DNA of 12,544 bases from an uncultured Bacilli bacterium (GCA_944333305.1 CALVKV010000035.1:1-12544), one strand, 5' to 3'. Positions 1 through 7,652 are shown, counted from the first letter of the stretch. Translations and numbers: made by a program. Notes: generated by a model from the sequence alone, not told the origin.

Positions 1-456
1 TATACGACAGCATCAGGACATGTTTTAAAAGGTGAGACTATTGAAGAGGCTTTTAGAAGGGAAATAAATGAGGAGATTGGTCTTGATATAGATAGTAGTG
101 ATGCAACACTTGTAGATATTGTTCCTTGGCGTATGGATAAAATGAAAAATGGTACTCTTATTAAAGATAGAGCGAAAGCGAATGTCTATATAGACTTATT
201 TGAAGGAGATATTAATAGTTTTAAATTTGATCCTAATGAAGTACTAGGTGTTGTTAAAGTAAAGGCAAAAGATGCTTTAAATCTCTTTAAAAATGATAAA
301 GGAGAAATAGAAACTGAAATAATTACTACTAAATATAATAAAAATGTAAAGGAAAGTAAACTAGTTAGTATAGATGATTTTCTTGTAATGGAACATGAAA
401 ATACTTATGATAAATATAAAGATGTGTTAAGTAAGATAATAGAAGTTACTAGATAG
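1..456 (+). CDS. Nudix hydrolase, 5'-truncated by window edge
   Basis: The frame is open from base 1, so the start lies outside the window; 151 residues remain. A complete Nudix box G-x5-E-x7-R-E-U-x-E-E-x-G-U is visible at visible residues 6-28 (G6, E12, R20, E21, E24, E25, G27). These glutamates bind the divalent metal used to hydrolyse a nucleoside-diphosphate-linked substrate. The 'TASGHV' lead-in resembles the IPP-isomerase-like/YfcD branch of the family, but the substrate cannot be read from sequence. The ATG at 133 is internal and would remove the whole Nudix box, so it is not the start. The R20 codon is AGG, which shows AGG is read as Arg here. The next gene follows after 51 bases with no clear terminator between. 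Probably a cytosolic house-cleaning or nucleotide-sugar/isoprenoid-type hydrolase; subfamily uncertain. Confidence 0.88.
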   Translation, partial: YTTASGHVLKGETIEEAFRREINEEIGLDIDSSDATLVDIVPWRMDKMKNGTLIKDRAKANVYIDLFEGDINSFKFDPNEVLGVVKVKAKDALNLFKNDKGEIETEIITTKYNKNVKESKLVSIDDFLVMEHENTYDKYKDVLSKIIEVTR

Positions 457-477
457 GTAGTAATTTCTTTTTAATTC

Positions 478-486
478 TGTTACAAT
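478..486 (+). promoter_or_regulatory. Possible extended -10 promoter for the Ca2+-ATPase gene
   Basis: TG-T-TACAAT matches an extended -10 element (5 of 6 to TATAAT, with TG one base upstream). No good -35 is seen 17 bases upstream. Transcription would start near 493 and leave a very short leader before the AGGAGAT ribosome binding site at 499-505. Read-through from the Nudix gene is an alternative. Confidence 0.3.
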
Positions 487-507
487 CTTTATAAGAATAG
501 GAGATAG

Positions 508-3114
508 ATGAAATTGAAAGATGCTTATACTAAGAGTAGTGATGAAGTAATAAAAGAGTTAAATAGTAGTAATGAAGGCTTAAATGAAGAAGAGGCCTCT
601 ATTAGATTAGAAAAAAATGGCTTAAATGAAATTGAAAATAAAAAGCAAAAGACAATTTTAGAAATGCTTATAGAGCAACTTAAGGATAGAATGATTTTAA
701 TACTTTTACTAGCTTCAATTCTTTCCTTTATTTTAGGTGAATATGCCGAGGGAATAGTTATTTTGATAATTATCTTTATTAATGCTTTAATTAGTATTAT
801 CCAAGAGAAAAAGGCTCTTGATGCGATAGAAGCATTAAGAAGTATGAATACTCATTATACTACAGTTATAAGAGATGGAAAGAAGAAAAATATTTTAACT
901 AAAAATGTTGTAGTAGGGGATATTGTCTATTTAGAAGATGGTAATATTGTTCCTGCTGATATGAGATTAATAGAAGAAAATGGTCTAAAAGTAGATGAAT
1001 CATCTTTAACAGGAGAAAGTGTTCCTGTTGAAAAGGATGCTATGAGTGTTTTGGATGAGAATACTACTTTAGCAGATAGAGCTAATATGGTTTATTCTTC
1101 GACGATTATTTCTTATGGAACAGCTTTAGGAATAGTAACTGCTACTGCTAAAGATACGGAAGTAGGTTCCATTGCTACTATGTTAGAAGATACTGATAGT
1201 ATAGATACACCGTTAAAAAGAAAACTTAATAAAGTAGGAGAAATATTAAGTATTATTGGTGTTATTGTTGCTATATTAATATTTATTATAGGTATTATTT
1301 ATGGTAGAGACTTTATCTCTGTTCTAATGGTTGCGATATCTCTTGCAATTTCTGTAATACCAGAAGGACTACCTGCAACTGCAACTATTGTAATGGCTTT
1401 AGGTGTATCTCGTATGGCTAAGAAAAATGCTTTGGTTAAAAAGCTTCCTGCTGTTGAAGCTTTAGGTAGTGCCACTGTTATTTGTTCTGATAAGACAGGA
1501 ACTCTTACTTTAAATAAGATGACTGTTGTAAGAAGTGCTCTTTATGGTGATGTTATCAATAAAAGTATAGATAATAATTATAGTGATGACTTGATAAATT
1601 GTGCTGTTATTTGTAATAATGCTTATCTTGATAAAGATAAAGTAATAGGAGATCCTACAGAAGGATGTTTGTTAAATTATACTATAGAAAATGGTTATGA
1701 TATTCAAAAGATAAAAAGTAATAAAGTCTTATTTCAAGAACCATTTGACTCTATTAGAAAGAGAATGAGTGTAGTAGTTAAAGATAGGAAAGATTATCTT
1801 CTATATAGTAAAGGAGCTCCTGAAGAGTTAATTGATGTATGTAGTTATGCTATAGTGGATGATAAGAAAATTAAACTTACAGAAAAGAATAGGGAGTCAG
1901 TAAAAGAATATTGTGTCACTTTATCTAGTGAAGGATTAAGACTGTTAGGTTTTGCTAGTAAGAAAATTACCTCTCTTCCTAAAGAAGGAGAAGAAGTAGA
2001 AGAAGATTTAACTTTCATTGGTATTATGGGGATAATTGATCCTCCTCGTGAAGAAGTAAAACATGCTATTAGTACGTGTCATGAAGCAGGTATTAAAGTA
2101 ATTATGATTACAGGAGATCATAAATTAACGGCAACATCTATTGCTAAAGACCTTGGCATCTATAAAAAGGGAGATTTAGTTATTGACGGAGAAGAACTTA
2201 GTAAAATGAGCGATTTGAAGCTTAGAAATACAATTAAAAATATCTCTGTTTTTGCAAGAGTTACTCCTAAAGATAAATTAAGAATTGTTAATGCTTTAAA
2301 GAAGAACAAAGAAATAGTAGCGATGACAGGAGATGGTGTTAATGATGCTCCTGCCTTAAAGAAAGCTGATATTGGTGTTGCTATGGGAATTACTGGTACA
2401 GATGTTGCGAAAGATGCTGCTGCTATGATACTTTTGGATGATAATTTTACAACAATAGAAGCGGCTGTTAAAGAAGGAAGAAGAGTATATCGTAATATTC
2501 AAAAAGTTATTCAATACTTATTAGCAGGTAATATTGCGGAAGTCTTAACTATCTTTATCACTATGTTATTTAACTTAGATAGTCCTTTACTTGCTGTTCA
2601 TATTTTATTTATTAATTTGGTAACTGATACACTTCCTTCACTTGCTCTTGGAGTAGATCCAGCAAGTCCTAATATTATGAAACATAAACCAGTAAAACAA
2701 GGAAGTTTATTTGAAAAAGGTCTTGTCTTTAGAATAGGCTTTTATGGTATTTACCTTGCTATCATCACTTTAGTTGCTTACTTTATTGGCTCAAGTGATA
2801 GTTTTAATGTAGGTATGACTATGGCCTTTACTGTTTTATGCTTATCACAAATATTCCATGCTTTGAATCAAAGTTCAAGTGAAACATCTCTATTCAGTAA
2901 AGATTATCCAAGAAATAAAATGTTATATCTTTCTATGTTAGGTTCTGTTCTTTTTCTTATAATAGTTTTATTTATAACACCTATAAGAGAGTTTTTCTCA
3001 CTTAGTGTTTTAAAGGCAAGTGAATGGTTAATAGTTATATTATTATCATTATCGCCTATTTTAGTAGTAGAAATATTTAAACTTATTAGAAGAAAATTAA
3101 AAATGGAGAATTAG
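508..3114 (+). CDS. P-type Ca2+-transporting ATPase (SERCA/PMCA-like, type II)
   Basis: An 868-residue membrane pump, full length for the family, which exports Ca2+ from the cytosol using ATP. It has an N-terminal cation-ATPase domain (about 5-60) and membrane segments M1/M2 (about 60-100). The actuator-loop TGES is at 168-171, and M3/M4 carries PEGLP (P285, E286), the Ca2+-ligand motif. The phosphorylation motif DKTGTLT has its aspartate at D328. KGAPEE at 435 is in the nucleotide-binding domain, and TGDGVNDAP is at 607-615. In M5, N675 and E678 match the SERCA N768/E771 ligands; in M6, N703, T706 and D707 match N796/T799/D800. Both Ca2+ sites therefore look largely intact. In M8 the SERCA E908 region reads [10 protein letters not shown], with the acidic residue (E792) shifted by one. 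ATG 508 has AGGAGAT 2 bases upstream of it. Specificity for Ca2+ rather than Mn2+ or Na+ is inferred. Confidence 0.95.
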   Translation: MKLKDAYTKSSDEVIKELNSSNEGLNEEEASIRLEKNGLNEIENKKQKTILEMLIEQLKDRMILILLLASILSFILGEYAEGIVILIIIFINALISIIQEKKALDAIEALRSMNTHYTTVIRDGKKKNILTKNVVVGDIVYLEDGNIVPADMRLIEENGLKVDESSLTGESVPVEKDAMSVLDENTTLADRANMVYSSTIISYGTALGIVTATAKDTEVGSIATMLEDTDSIDTPLKRKLNKVGEILSIIGVIVAILIFIIGIIYGRDFISVLMVAISLAISVIPEGLPATATIVMALGVSRMAKKNALVKKLPAVEALGSATVICSDKTGTLTLNKMTVVRSALYGDVINKSIDNNYSDDLINCAVICNNAYLDKDKVIGDPTEGCLLNYTIENGYDIQKIKSNKVLFQEPFDSIRKRMSVVVKDRKDYLLYSKGAPEELIDVCSYAIVDDKKIKLTEKNRESVKEYCVTLSSEGLRLLGFASKKITSLPKEGEEVEEDLTFIGIMGIIDPPREEVKHAISTCHEAGIKVIMITGDHKLTATSIAKDLGIYKKGDLVIDGEELSKMSDLKLRNTIKNISVFARVTPKDKLRIVNALKKNKEIVAMTGDGVNDAPALKKADIGVAMGITGTDVAKDAAAMILLDDNFTTIEAAVKEGRRVYRNIQKVIQYLLAGNIAEVLTIFITMLFNLDSPLLAVHILFINLVTDTLPSLALGVDPASPNIMKHKPVKQGSLFEKGLVFRIGFYGIYLAIITLVAYFIGSSDSFNVGMTMAFTVLCLSQIFHALNQSSSETSLFSKDYPRNKMLYLSMLGSVLFLIIVLFITPIREFFSLSVLKASEWLIVILLSLSPILVVEIFKLIRRKLKMEN

Positions 3115-3128
3115 TATTATGGTAGTAA

Positions 3129-3242
3129 ATAAGGAAAGTTTTAAGTAATAAAATCTATCCTTTGTTTGCAGGACTTTCTTGTTTTAGCTTAGTGATTGTT
3201 TATGAAATATATAAAATATTAAAGAAAAAGAAATATGCTTAA
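3129..3242 (+). CDS. Possible small membrane peptide; start codon unclear or gene frameshifted
   Basis: Frame 3 is open here and encodes about 37 residues. A central hydrophobic stretch (PLFAGLSCFSLVIVYEIY) is followed by a lysine-rich end, KKKKYA, and a TAA stop that sits directly on a terminator hairpin. This looks like a genuine one-pass membrane peptide. However, the frame has no ATG: it begins with ATA at 3129 after a stop, with a TTG at 3162 as the only standard alternative. An ATG at 3119, well placed after GGAG at 3106-3109, runs only nine codons in another frame. Removing one A from the A-run at 3128-3132 would join it to this frame. So it may be a recently broken smORF, a non-ATG start, or coincidence. 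No family recognised. Confidence 0.3.
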   Translation: MRKVLSNKIYPLFAGLSCFSLVIVYEIYKILKKKKYA

Positions 3243-3270
3243 AATATCTTGAAATATAGATATTTTTTTT
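3241..3270 (+). terminator. Rho-independent terminator after the Ca2+-ATPase
   Basis: AAAATATCT (3241-3249) pairs perfectly with AGATATTTT (3258-3266) around an 8-base loop, and the T run continues to 3270. The stem is AT-only and hence weak, but its position just after the last stop codon and the T tract support it. Confidence 0.6.
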
Positions 3271-3318
3271 ATTCATATTTATGCACAAAAATCAAAAACA
3301 TTGTGCATAAATACGAAT
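3271..3318. promoter_or_regulatory. Long inverted repeat, candidate AbiEi operator
   Basis: The left arm ATTCATATTTATGCACAA (3271-3288) and right arm TTGTGCATAAATACGAAT (3301-3318) are complementary at 17 of 18 positions across a 12-base spacer. The only mismatch is 3275/3314. No T tract follows, so it is unlikely to be a terminator. A further half copy, AAATACGAAT, is at 3378-3387. AbiEi antitoxins are known to repress their own operon by binding paired inverted repeats upstream, so this is a natural operator candidate. It lies about 90 bases upstream of the best-scoring promoter, so either there is looping or cooperative binding, or another promoter (for example TTGTGC at 3301) is used. Confidence 0.5.
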
Positions 3319-3405
3319 TATTACTTATAAAATTTTATATTTTGTTAAATGTTGTGAAAAAACGCAAAAAAAGAAAAAAATACGAATAAAAGCAACGAAA
3401 AGTTG

Positions 3406-3434
3406 TTTACTTAAGATTAATTAAATGATAGAAT
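3406..3434 (+). promoter_or_regulatory. Probable promoter of the abiE operon
   Basis: TTTACT (3406-3411, 4 of 6 to TTGACA), a 17-base spacer, and TAGAAT (3429-3434, 5 of 6 to TATAAT). It is followed at a suitable distance by a GAGGGAAG ribosome binding region (3442-3449) and the GTG start at 3457. A small CAAC/GTTG hairpin (3393-3405) abuts the -35 box. Confidence 0.45.
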
Positions 3435-3456
3435 TATAAGTGAGGGAAGTGATATT

Positions 3457-4050
3457 GTGACTAATGCAGAAAAAATTATTGAAATCGCATATAATAATAA
3501 TGGGTATGTTACAACTAAACAAATTAAAAATGTTAATATTAGTACTGTCGAGTTAACTAGATTAGTAAAACAAAACAAACTTGAAAGAATTAGTAGGGGT
3601 TATTATGCTTTAGTCAATACTTTTTGCGATGACTATTATAAATATCAATTGAAATCAAAGAATTGTGTTTTTTCGCACGCAACAGCACTTTATTTATATG
3701 ATTTATCAGACAGGACACCACTTTATTTTGACATGACTGTACCTGCTGGGTATAATGGCTCATTGAGACAAGATAAAAATGTTGTTTTGCATTACGTTAA
3801 AAGAGAAATTTTAAACTTAGGTTTAACAACAATTGATTCTCCTTTTGGAATGAAAATAAGAACTTATGATATAGAAAGAACTATTTGTGATATTATTAAG
3901 GCAAGAAAACATATGGACAAAGAAATTTTTACTAAAGCATTGCAAAGATATTCAAAAATGAAAAATAAAGATTTATTAAAATTAATGAAATATGCAAAGA
4001 AATTAAACATTGAAAAGAAAGTTATTGAATATATGGAGGTGTTATTATAA
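3457..4050 (+). CDS. abiEi: AbiEi-family type IV antitoxin / transcriptional autorepressor
   Basis: A 197-residue protein starting at GTG. Residues about 1-50 form the winged-helix N-terminal domain typical of AbiEi (NAEKIIEIA..NNGYVTTKQI, then the ERISRGYYAL wing). The rest matches the AbiEi C-terminal antitoxin domain: a SHATALYLYDLSDRTP-like segment, a central VVLHYVKREI strand, and the YDIERTICDIIKARK helix near residues 145-160. In known AbiE systems this protein neutralises the AbiEii nucleotidyltransferase without forming a stable complex (type IV), and it also represses the operon. The downstream toxin gene overlaps its stop codon, as expected for a co-translated pair. The pair sits between two terminators, fitting a self-contained accessory cassette. 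Family assignment is firm; activity is not shown by sequence. Confidence 0.88.
   Translation: MTNAEKIIEIAYNNNGYVTTKQIKNVNISTVELTRLVKQNKLERISRGYYALVNTFCDDYYKYQLKSKNCVFSHATALYLYDLSDRTPLYFDMTVPAGYNGSLRQDKNVVLHYVKREILNLGLTTIDSPFGMKIRTYDIERTICDIIKARKHMDKEIFTKALQRYSKMKNKDLLKLMKYAKKLNIEKKVIEYMEVLL
4035..4041 (+). promoter_or_regulatory. Ribosome binding site that fixes the toxin start
   Basis: GGAGGTG lies inside the end of abiEi, 5 bases before the ATA at 4047. This spacing supports initiation at 4047 (or the ATT at 4050) rather than at the ATG at 4128, which has no Shine-Dalgarno sequence. Confidence 0.6.
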
Positions 4051-4901
4051 TTAATGCAGATAAATTAAAAAGTTTAGTTTTTAAAAAAGCTCAAGGTAAT
4101 AGTGACCTTTCTCAAAAATATTTTCAATTGTTTTATTTTGAAAGGATTTTAGAGAGAGTATCTAAAAGTAAATATAAAGGTCAAATAATTTTAAAAGGTG
4201 GTCTTCTATTAACATCAGTAATAGGTAGTGATGATAGAACTACTAAAGATATGGATGCTACTCTAAAGGGAATACCTTTAACAAAAGACAATATAGAAAA
4301 AATATTTAATGAAATCCTTAATATTGATATTAAGGATGGTGTGTCCTTTGAAATCGTTTCAATAAAAGACATAAGGTTAGAAGATGAGTATGGTGGTTTT
4401 AGATTAAATATATTATCAAAATTAGATAATAATAAAACTTATATTATAGTAGAATTAACAACAGGTGATATTATTACTCCAAGAGAAATGAAATATAATT
4501 ATAATTCTATTTTTGAGGATAAGAAGATTCCAATAATGACTTATACTCTTGAAACTCTTTTAGCAGAAAAATTTCAAACTGTTATTACTAGAGGAATATT
4601 TAATACAAGATTAAAAGACTTTTATGATATATATATTCTTCTTAAAACAAAAATTAATAATATTGATAAAAAAACATTAGTAATTGCAATAGAAAACACT
4701 TTTAAAAGAAGAGAGACAAAATTAGATATAAATTATTTTAATGCGGTTATTAATAGTTTAACTGAAAATAATAATCTTAAAGATTTATGGAGCGAATTTC
4801 AAAATAAAAATATTTATGCGAAAGATATAGATTTTGAAGATACAGTTGATGCTATTAAAATAATAGTTAATATACTAGAAGAAACATTAGTTACTGCCTA
4901 A
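4047..4901 (+). CDS. abiEii: AbiEii-family nucleotidyltransferase toxin (non-ATG start)
   Basis: Read from 4047 this gives 284 residues. The first ATG in frame, 4128, would drop 27 residues (INADKLKSLVFKKAQGNSD and following) that match the conserved AbiEii N-terminus. The start position reads ATA-A overlapping the abiEi stop exactly where ATG-A overlaps are usual, with GGAGGTG ahead of it. Nucleotidyltransferase features with this numbering: KGG at 50-52 and DMD at 68-70 (metal/NTP-binding acidic pair), then LLAEKFQTVITRG and RLKDFYDIY (K190, D191), the late conserved motif of the family. Such toxins transfer nucleotides to cellular targets (tRNA for related enzymes) and cause reversible growth arrest, aiding phage defence. 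All catalytic motifs are intact, so only initiation looks impaired or unusual. ATT at 4050 is an alternative start. Confidence 0.85.
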   Translation: MINADKLKSLVFKKAQGNSDLSQKYFQLFYFERILERVSKSKYKGQIILKGGLLLTSVIGSDDRTTKDMDATLKGIPLTKDNIEKIFNEILNIDIKDGVSFEIVSIKDIRLEDEYGGFRLNILSKLDNNKTYIIVELTTGDIITPREMKYNYNSIFEDKKIPIMTYTLETLLAEKFQTVITRGIFNTRLKDFYDIYILLKTKINNIDKKTLVIAIENTFKRRETKLDINYFNAVINSLTENNNLKDLWSEFQNKNIYAKDIDFEDTVDAIKIIVNILEETLVTA

Positions 4902-4917
4902 AAGTTGTGATAAATAT

Positions 4918-4944
4918 AAAAATAGTCCTTAAAAGACTATTTTT
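4918..4944. terminator. Bidirectional terminator between abiEii and the sortase gene
   Basis: AAAAATAGTC (4918-4927) and GACTATTTTT (4935-4944) form a perfect 10-bp stem with a 7-base loop. T runs are present on both strands, so it can end both convergent transcripts. It overlaps the sortase stop codon by two bases. Confidence 0.8.
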
Positions 4945-5659
4945 ATACTTTCTTCGCTACTATAATCAAATATGAATTATCTATACCAAAATAACAAGTC
5001 TGTAATACTAATATTTCACTATTAGGATCAATAGTAACACCTGTATCATAAATTGAGTTATTTTTTAACCAATTAAGATGTTCATAATATTCAGTATCTG
5101 TGAAGTTTAAATTAACGTGTTGCAGGTTAGTAGTAGCGATATAGATAGAAAATATTTTATAATTATAGGTATTATCTACTGTCTTAAGAGTAATATCATC
5201 ATGATCATAATAATACTCTTCATCTAAATAATTTTCTAATAAATGAAACTCTGTATATACATTCTCTGAATTATGTCCATAGATTAATATTTTTCTATCA
5301 TCTATATTATTTCTATAATCTAGAAAGACACTACCTAAACTATTTCTTGATTTATCAAGTAAATGATTAAGATAATATTCATTGTCATTACCTTTTGCAA
5401 CAGGTGTTACTAAATCTGTATTTTCTATTGAAAGTTCGGCAATGATATCAGTATTATTAAATCCTTTTTGATAATTTAAGACAACATTTTCATTATTTTC
5501 TATACTTAAAGTACTTATATCTTGATATATTCTTTCTTTAGTAGCTTTCTCTTCTTCATCGTGTTTGTCTTCATTGTTTAAATTTTGATATGCGACTAAA
5601 GAAACACACCCTATTAAAAGAAGAATTAAAGTACTGCTTATTATAACTTTTCTTTTCAT
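4943..5659 (-). CDS. Class B sortase, catalytic Arg position occupied by Tyr
   Basis: A 238-residue extracellular transpeptidase anchored by an N-terminal membrane segment (about 5-23, after MKRK), followed by a charged linker and the sortase domain (about 65-238). Class B features: IAELSIENTDLVTPVAKG near the start of the barrel, ILIYGHNS with H129, the class B-type FHLLENYLDEEYY helix, and LQTC with the nucleophile C222. The final strand reads SYLIIVAKKV. In class B enzymes this strand carries the catalytic Arg (pattern R-hydrophobic-VVAK); here the codon is TAT (Y230), and there is no Arg between C222 and the end. Its gene lies 46 bases after a PPNTG surface protein, so that protein and the upstream PPSTG protein are the likely substrates; C. 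difficile SrtB accepts (S/P)PxTG signals. ATG 5659 has AGGGGTGA three bases upstream. Confidence 0.9.
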   Translation of the reverse strand: MKRKVIISSTLILLLIGCVSLVAYQNLNNEDKHDEEEKATKERIYQDISTLSIENNENVVLNYQKGFNNTDIIAELSIENTDLVTPVAKGNDNEYYLNHLLDKSRNSLGSVFLDYRNNIDDRKILIYGHNSENVYTEFHLLENYLDEEYYYDHDDITLKTVDNTYNYKIFSIYIATTNLQHVNLNFTDTEYYEHLNWLKNNSIYDTGVTIDPNSEILVLQTCYFGIDNSYLIIVAKKV

Positions 5660-5677
5660 AACTCACCCCTAAAGCCT

Positions 5678-5703
5678 AAAAGAACTCCATTAGGAATTCT
5701 TTT
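5678..5703 (-). terminator. Intercistronic hairpin, weak terminator or attenuator
   Basis: On the minus strand AAAAGAATTCC pairs with GGAGTTCTTTT (11 pairs, one G-U) around a 4-base loop, immediately after the MucBP-like protein gene. The U tract is only the four bases inside the stem, so it probably lets part of the transcript continue into the sortase gene. Confidence 0.5.
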
Positions 5704-5705
5704 AA

Positions 5706-7421
5706 TTATTCTTTAATACTTGCATAACGATATAGGCAAGCACTACTTAGTATAAGTAATATTACTAAGTACATATTTTGACTATTAGTTTCAACTCCTG
5801 TATTAGGTGGAGTAATTTCTAATTCTTCACTTGGTCCAGGAGTAAATCCAATACCAGGTTCATCATCAGTAGGTTCATAAATATAAGTAACTACAATTGT
5901 ACCATCAATATATTTACCTGTCTCTTCACCATCTATAGTATAAAGAGTATACCCATCAAAATATTTTAAATATGTCTTGTAATCTTTACCTACCATATCA
6001 GTGGTAATAATGTCTTCTCTTAAGACATTACCATAAATATCTACGTATTTAGTGATTACTGTACCCTTTAAAGCAGAGTAAGTCCATTGCATATTTACAT
6101 TAAATTCATATCCTAAGTAAGAATCTAGAAGATAATTTCCTGATGTATATAAAGTTCCATTAAGAGTGTAATCACTAGTATTAGAGTTTAAGGTACCAGC
6201 GTTTTCTTTGATATAATCATCACCCTTAACTTCATCTCTCATATATTCACCAATCGCTAAATCTTCGGAATCATCTTTAGAATAATCATCATTTTCAAAG
6301 CCCCAAGATAGACCTTTATTATAGAAATAATCATAACTTAAAGCAATTACATCAGGATTAGTTTCATAAACATATCTGCCATCTTCCATTCCTTGACTTG
6401 CAAAGAAATCATCTAATGCTTCATCGCTTAAATCTACAAGACGAGTAGCATTTGTTCCATATTTCTCATTATAGTATTTTAATAAATATTCTTCAATTGA
6501 ATTATATCCATGTGCTTTAACTTCATCTAATACATCTTCAATATCTGTTGACATACTAATGAATATTCCTAATGCATCGAAAGCACTATTTGATGTACAG
6601 AAAGGATCTCTTTCTCCTAATATTTCTCTAATAATTCCATCAGGAAATTGATCTAATCTTGTGTAATTAGTATTATATTTAGCATTATAGAAGTCTAATA
6701 AGTACTTAGTATAATCAGCCATACCGTTTAAGTATCCTTTACTGATTAAGGCATTACCAATCGCTTCATCAGTCATTTTACTACCATTTGAATTAGGTAT
6801 TAAGGCTTTTAATGCTGTATTATATGTTCTCCTAAAGTGATAGTTCTCGTTTACTGTGTTTCCATTAAATAATGGAGTATCTTCATTAGTAGTAGTTTCT
6901 TCATCATTTACTTTATCATAGATGATATCTTCTTTAGGAAATATCTCAAATGATGTTTCATCATAGTTGTAAGTATACTTAGATAAATTATTAATTACAA
7001 AATTAACATTTATTTTGTCTCCGGCTTGCATTGTATTATTCATTTCAAAATTGTTATTTTCATCACCGAAAACGGCATAAATATAATCTGCAATTTCTTG
7101 AAATACATCTGGTGCGATTACAATGGTGTCTAGTTCATAATTTTCTGGGATTGTGATTGTAACAGTGACATAGCCCTCATCAATCCAACCACCCCAGCCA
7201 ACAACAGCGTTAAAATTATCAAAATTATAATCAATGATAAGTCCTTCACTTGTTGTTATTCTTTCTGGTTGTACTGCTTCCCATCTAGAAGTGTCTTCAG
7301 TTTGTAGTATGTTTTGTTCATTTTCATTTAACTCTTCAGCTTGAACATCTTTAACATCTGTTATAAAACATACACTTAAAACTAACAGAAATAAGCTGAA
7401 AAAAACTTTTTTCTTTGACAT
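5706..7421 (-). CDS. Cell-wall-anchored surface protein with MucBP-like domain and PPNTG signal
   Basis: A 571-residue secreted protein. The signal peptide is at about 1-28 (MSKKK, hydrophobic core, cleavage near VQA-EE). Residues about 45-175 look beta-rich and are unrecognised. Residues about 210-400 contain two copies of a short helical motif 72 residues apart (Y240-LLDFYNAKYNTNYTRL and Y312-LLKYYNEKYGTNATRL). Residues about 453-516 match the MucBP pattern (KYVDIYGNVLRED, a GYTLYTIDGEETG turn, VTYIYEP), a fold linked to mucin or glycan adhesion. A linker leads to PPNTG at 538-542, then a hydrophobic segment and a short RYASIKE tail, i.e. a sortase sorting signal. The linker and signal are nearly identical to those of the beta-helix protein upstream. 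It is followed by the sortase gene. ATG 7421 is preceded by GGGAGGA. Adhesion is inferred. Confidence 0.85.
   Translation of the reverse strand: MSKKKVFFSLFLLVLSVCFITDVKDVQAEELNENEQNILQTEDTSRWEAVQPERITTSEGLIIDYNFDNFNAVVGWGGWIDEGYVTVTITIPENYELDTIVIAPDVFQEIADYIYAVFGDENNNFEMNNTMQAGDKINVNFVINNLSKYTYNYDETSFEIFPKEDIIYDKVNDEETTTNEDTPLFNGNTVNENYHFRRTYNTALKALIPNSNGSKMTDEAIGNALISKGYLNGMADYTKYLLDFYNAKYNTNYTRLDQFPDGIIREILGERDPFCTSNSAFDALGIFISMSTDIEDVLDEVKAHGYNSIEEYLLKYYNEKYGTNATRLVDLSDEALDDFFASQGMEDGRYVYETNPDVIALSYDYFYNKGLSWGFENDDYSKDDSEDLAIGEYMRDEVKGDDYIKENAGTLNSNTSDYTLNGTLYTSGNYLLDSYLGYEFNVNMQWTYSALKGTVITKYVDIYGNVLREDIITTDMVGKDYKTYLKYFDGYTLYTIDGEETGKYIDGTIVVTYIYEPTDDEPGIGFTPGPSEELEITPPNTGVETNSQNMYLVILLILSSACLYRYASIKE
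5793..5867 (-). repeat. Shared 3' module, copy 1 (linker plus PPNTG signal)
   Basis: This 75-base stretch matches 7784-7858 with 6 differences (about 92% identity). It encodes DDEPGIGFTPGPSEELEIT followed by PPNTGV. The identity stops abruptly on both sides, where the domains before it and the membrane segments after it differ. Confidence 0.85.
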
Positions 7422-7425
7422 TTTT

Positions 7426-7432
7426 TCCTCCC
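7426..7432 (-). promoter_or_regulatory. Ribosome binding site of the MucBP-like protein gene
   Basis: GGGAGGA on the minus strand, four bases before ATG 7421. The same heptamer precedes the second surface protein gene. Confidence 0.75.
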
Positions 7433-7442
7433 ACTAATATTA

Positions 7443-7542
7443 TCTACAAACTTTTATATTTTATACAAAAGTAGAGATTATTTATCAAAGAAAAATTTAC
7501 AATCAACCGAACCCCTCACGATTAACCTAAAGTTTCTTTGAT
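7443..7542 (-). promoter_or_regulatory. Structured 5' leader of the MucBP-like protein gene
   Basis: The mRNA begins near 7546 and has a leader of about 120 bases. ATCAAAGAAA (minus strand, from 7542) pairs perfectly with TTTCTTTGAT (7493-7484), a 10-bp stem enclosing 39 bases that include a G-rich GTGAGGGGTTCGG. A second, weaker hairpin (ACTTTT/AAAAGT, 7450-7472) follows before the ribosome binding site. It does not match a riboswitch class I recognise. A stem this close to the 5' end could stabilise the mRNA or act as a regulator. Confidence 0.45.
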
Positions 7543-7552
7543 TTGTCTTCCT

Positions 7553-7581
7553 ATACTAATGAAATTTTGTTGTTTTGTCAA
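7553..7581 (-). promoter_or_regulatory. Promoter of the MucBP-like protein / sortase operon
   Basis: On the minus strand: a perfect TTGACA -35 (7581-7576), a 17-base spacer, and TAGTAT as -10 (7558-7553, 4 of 6). The -35 and the bases after it (TTGACAAAAC) are identical to the promoter of the beta-helix protein. Confidence 0.65.
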
Positions 7582-7652
7582 TAAGAAAATTAAGAATTTG
7601 AGGGTAAAAAGTTCTAAAAATTTAAAATTCATAGAGAAAAGGGTAAGGAAAT

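Noticed and set aside
133..456. Short protein starting at ATG 133
   Set aside because: The frame is open back to base 1 and the upstream part encodes a complete Nudix box, so 133 is internal.
4181..4372. 63-codon minus-strand open frame inside the AbiEii gene
   Set aside because: It lies wholly antisense to conserved AbiEii nucleotidyltransferase motifs, with no ribosome binding site or recognisable product.
4128..4901. AbiEii starting at ATG 4128
   Set aside because: It omits conserved N-terminal residues and has no ribosome binding site; the site at 4035-4041 points to 4047.
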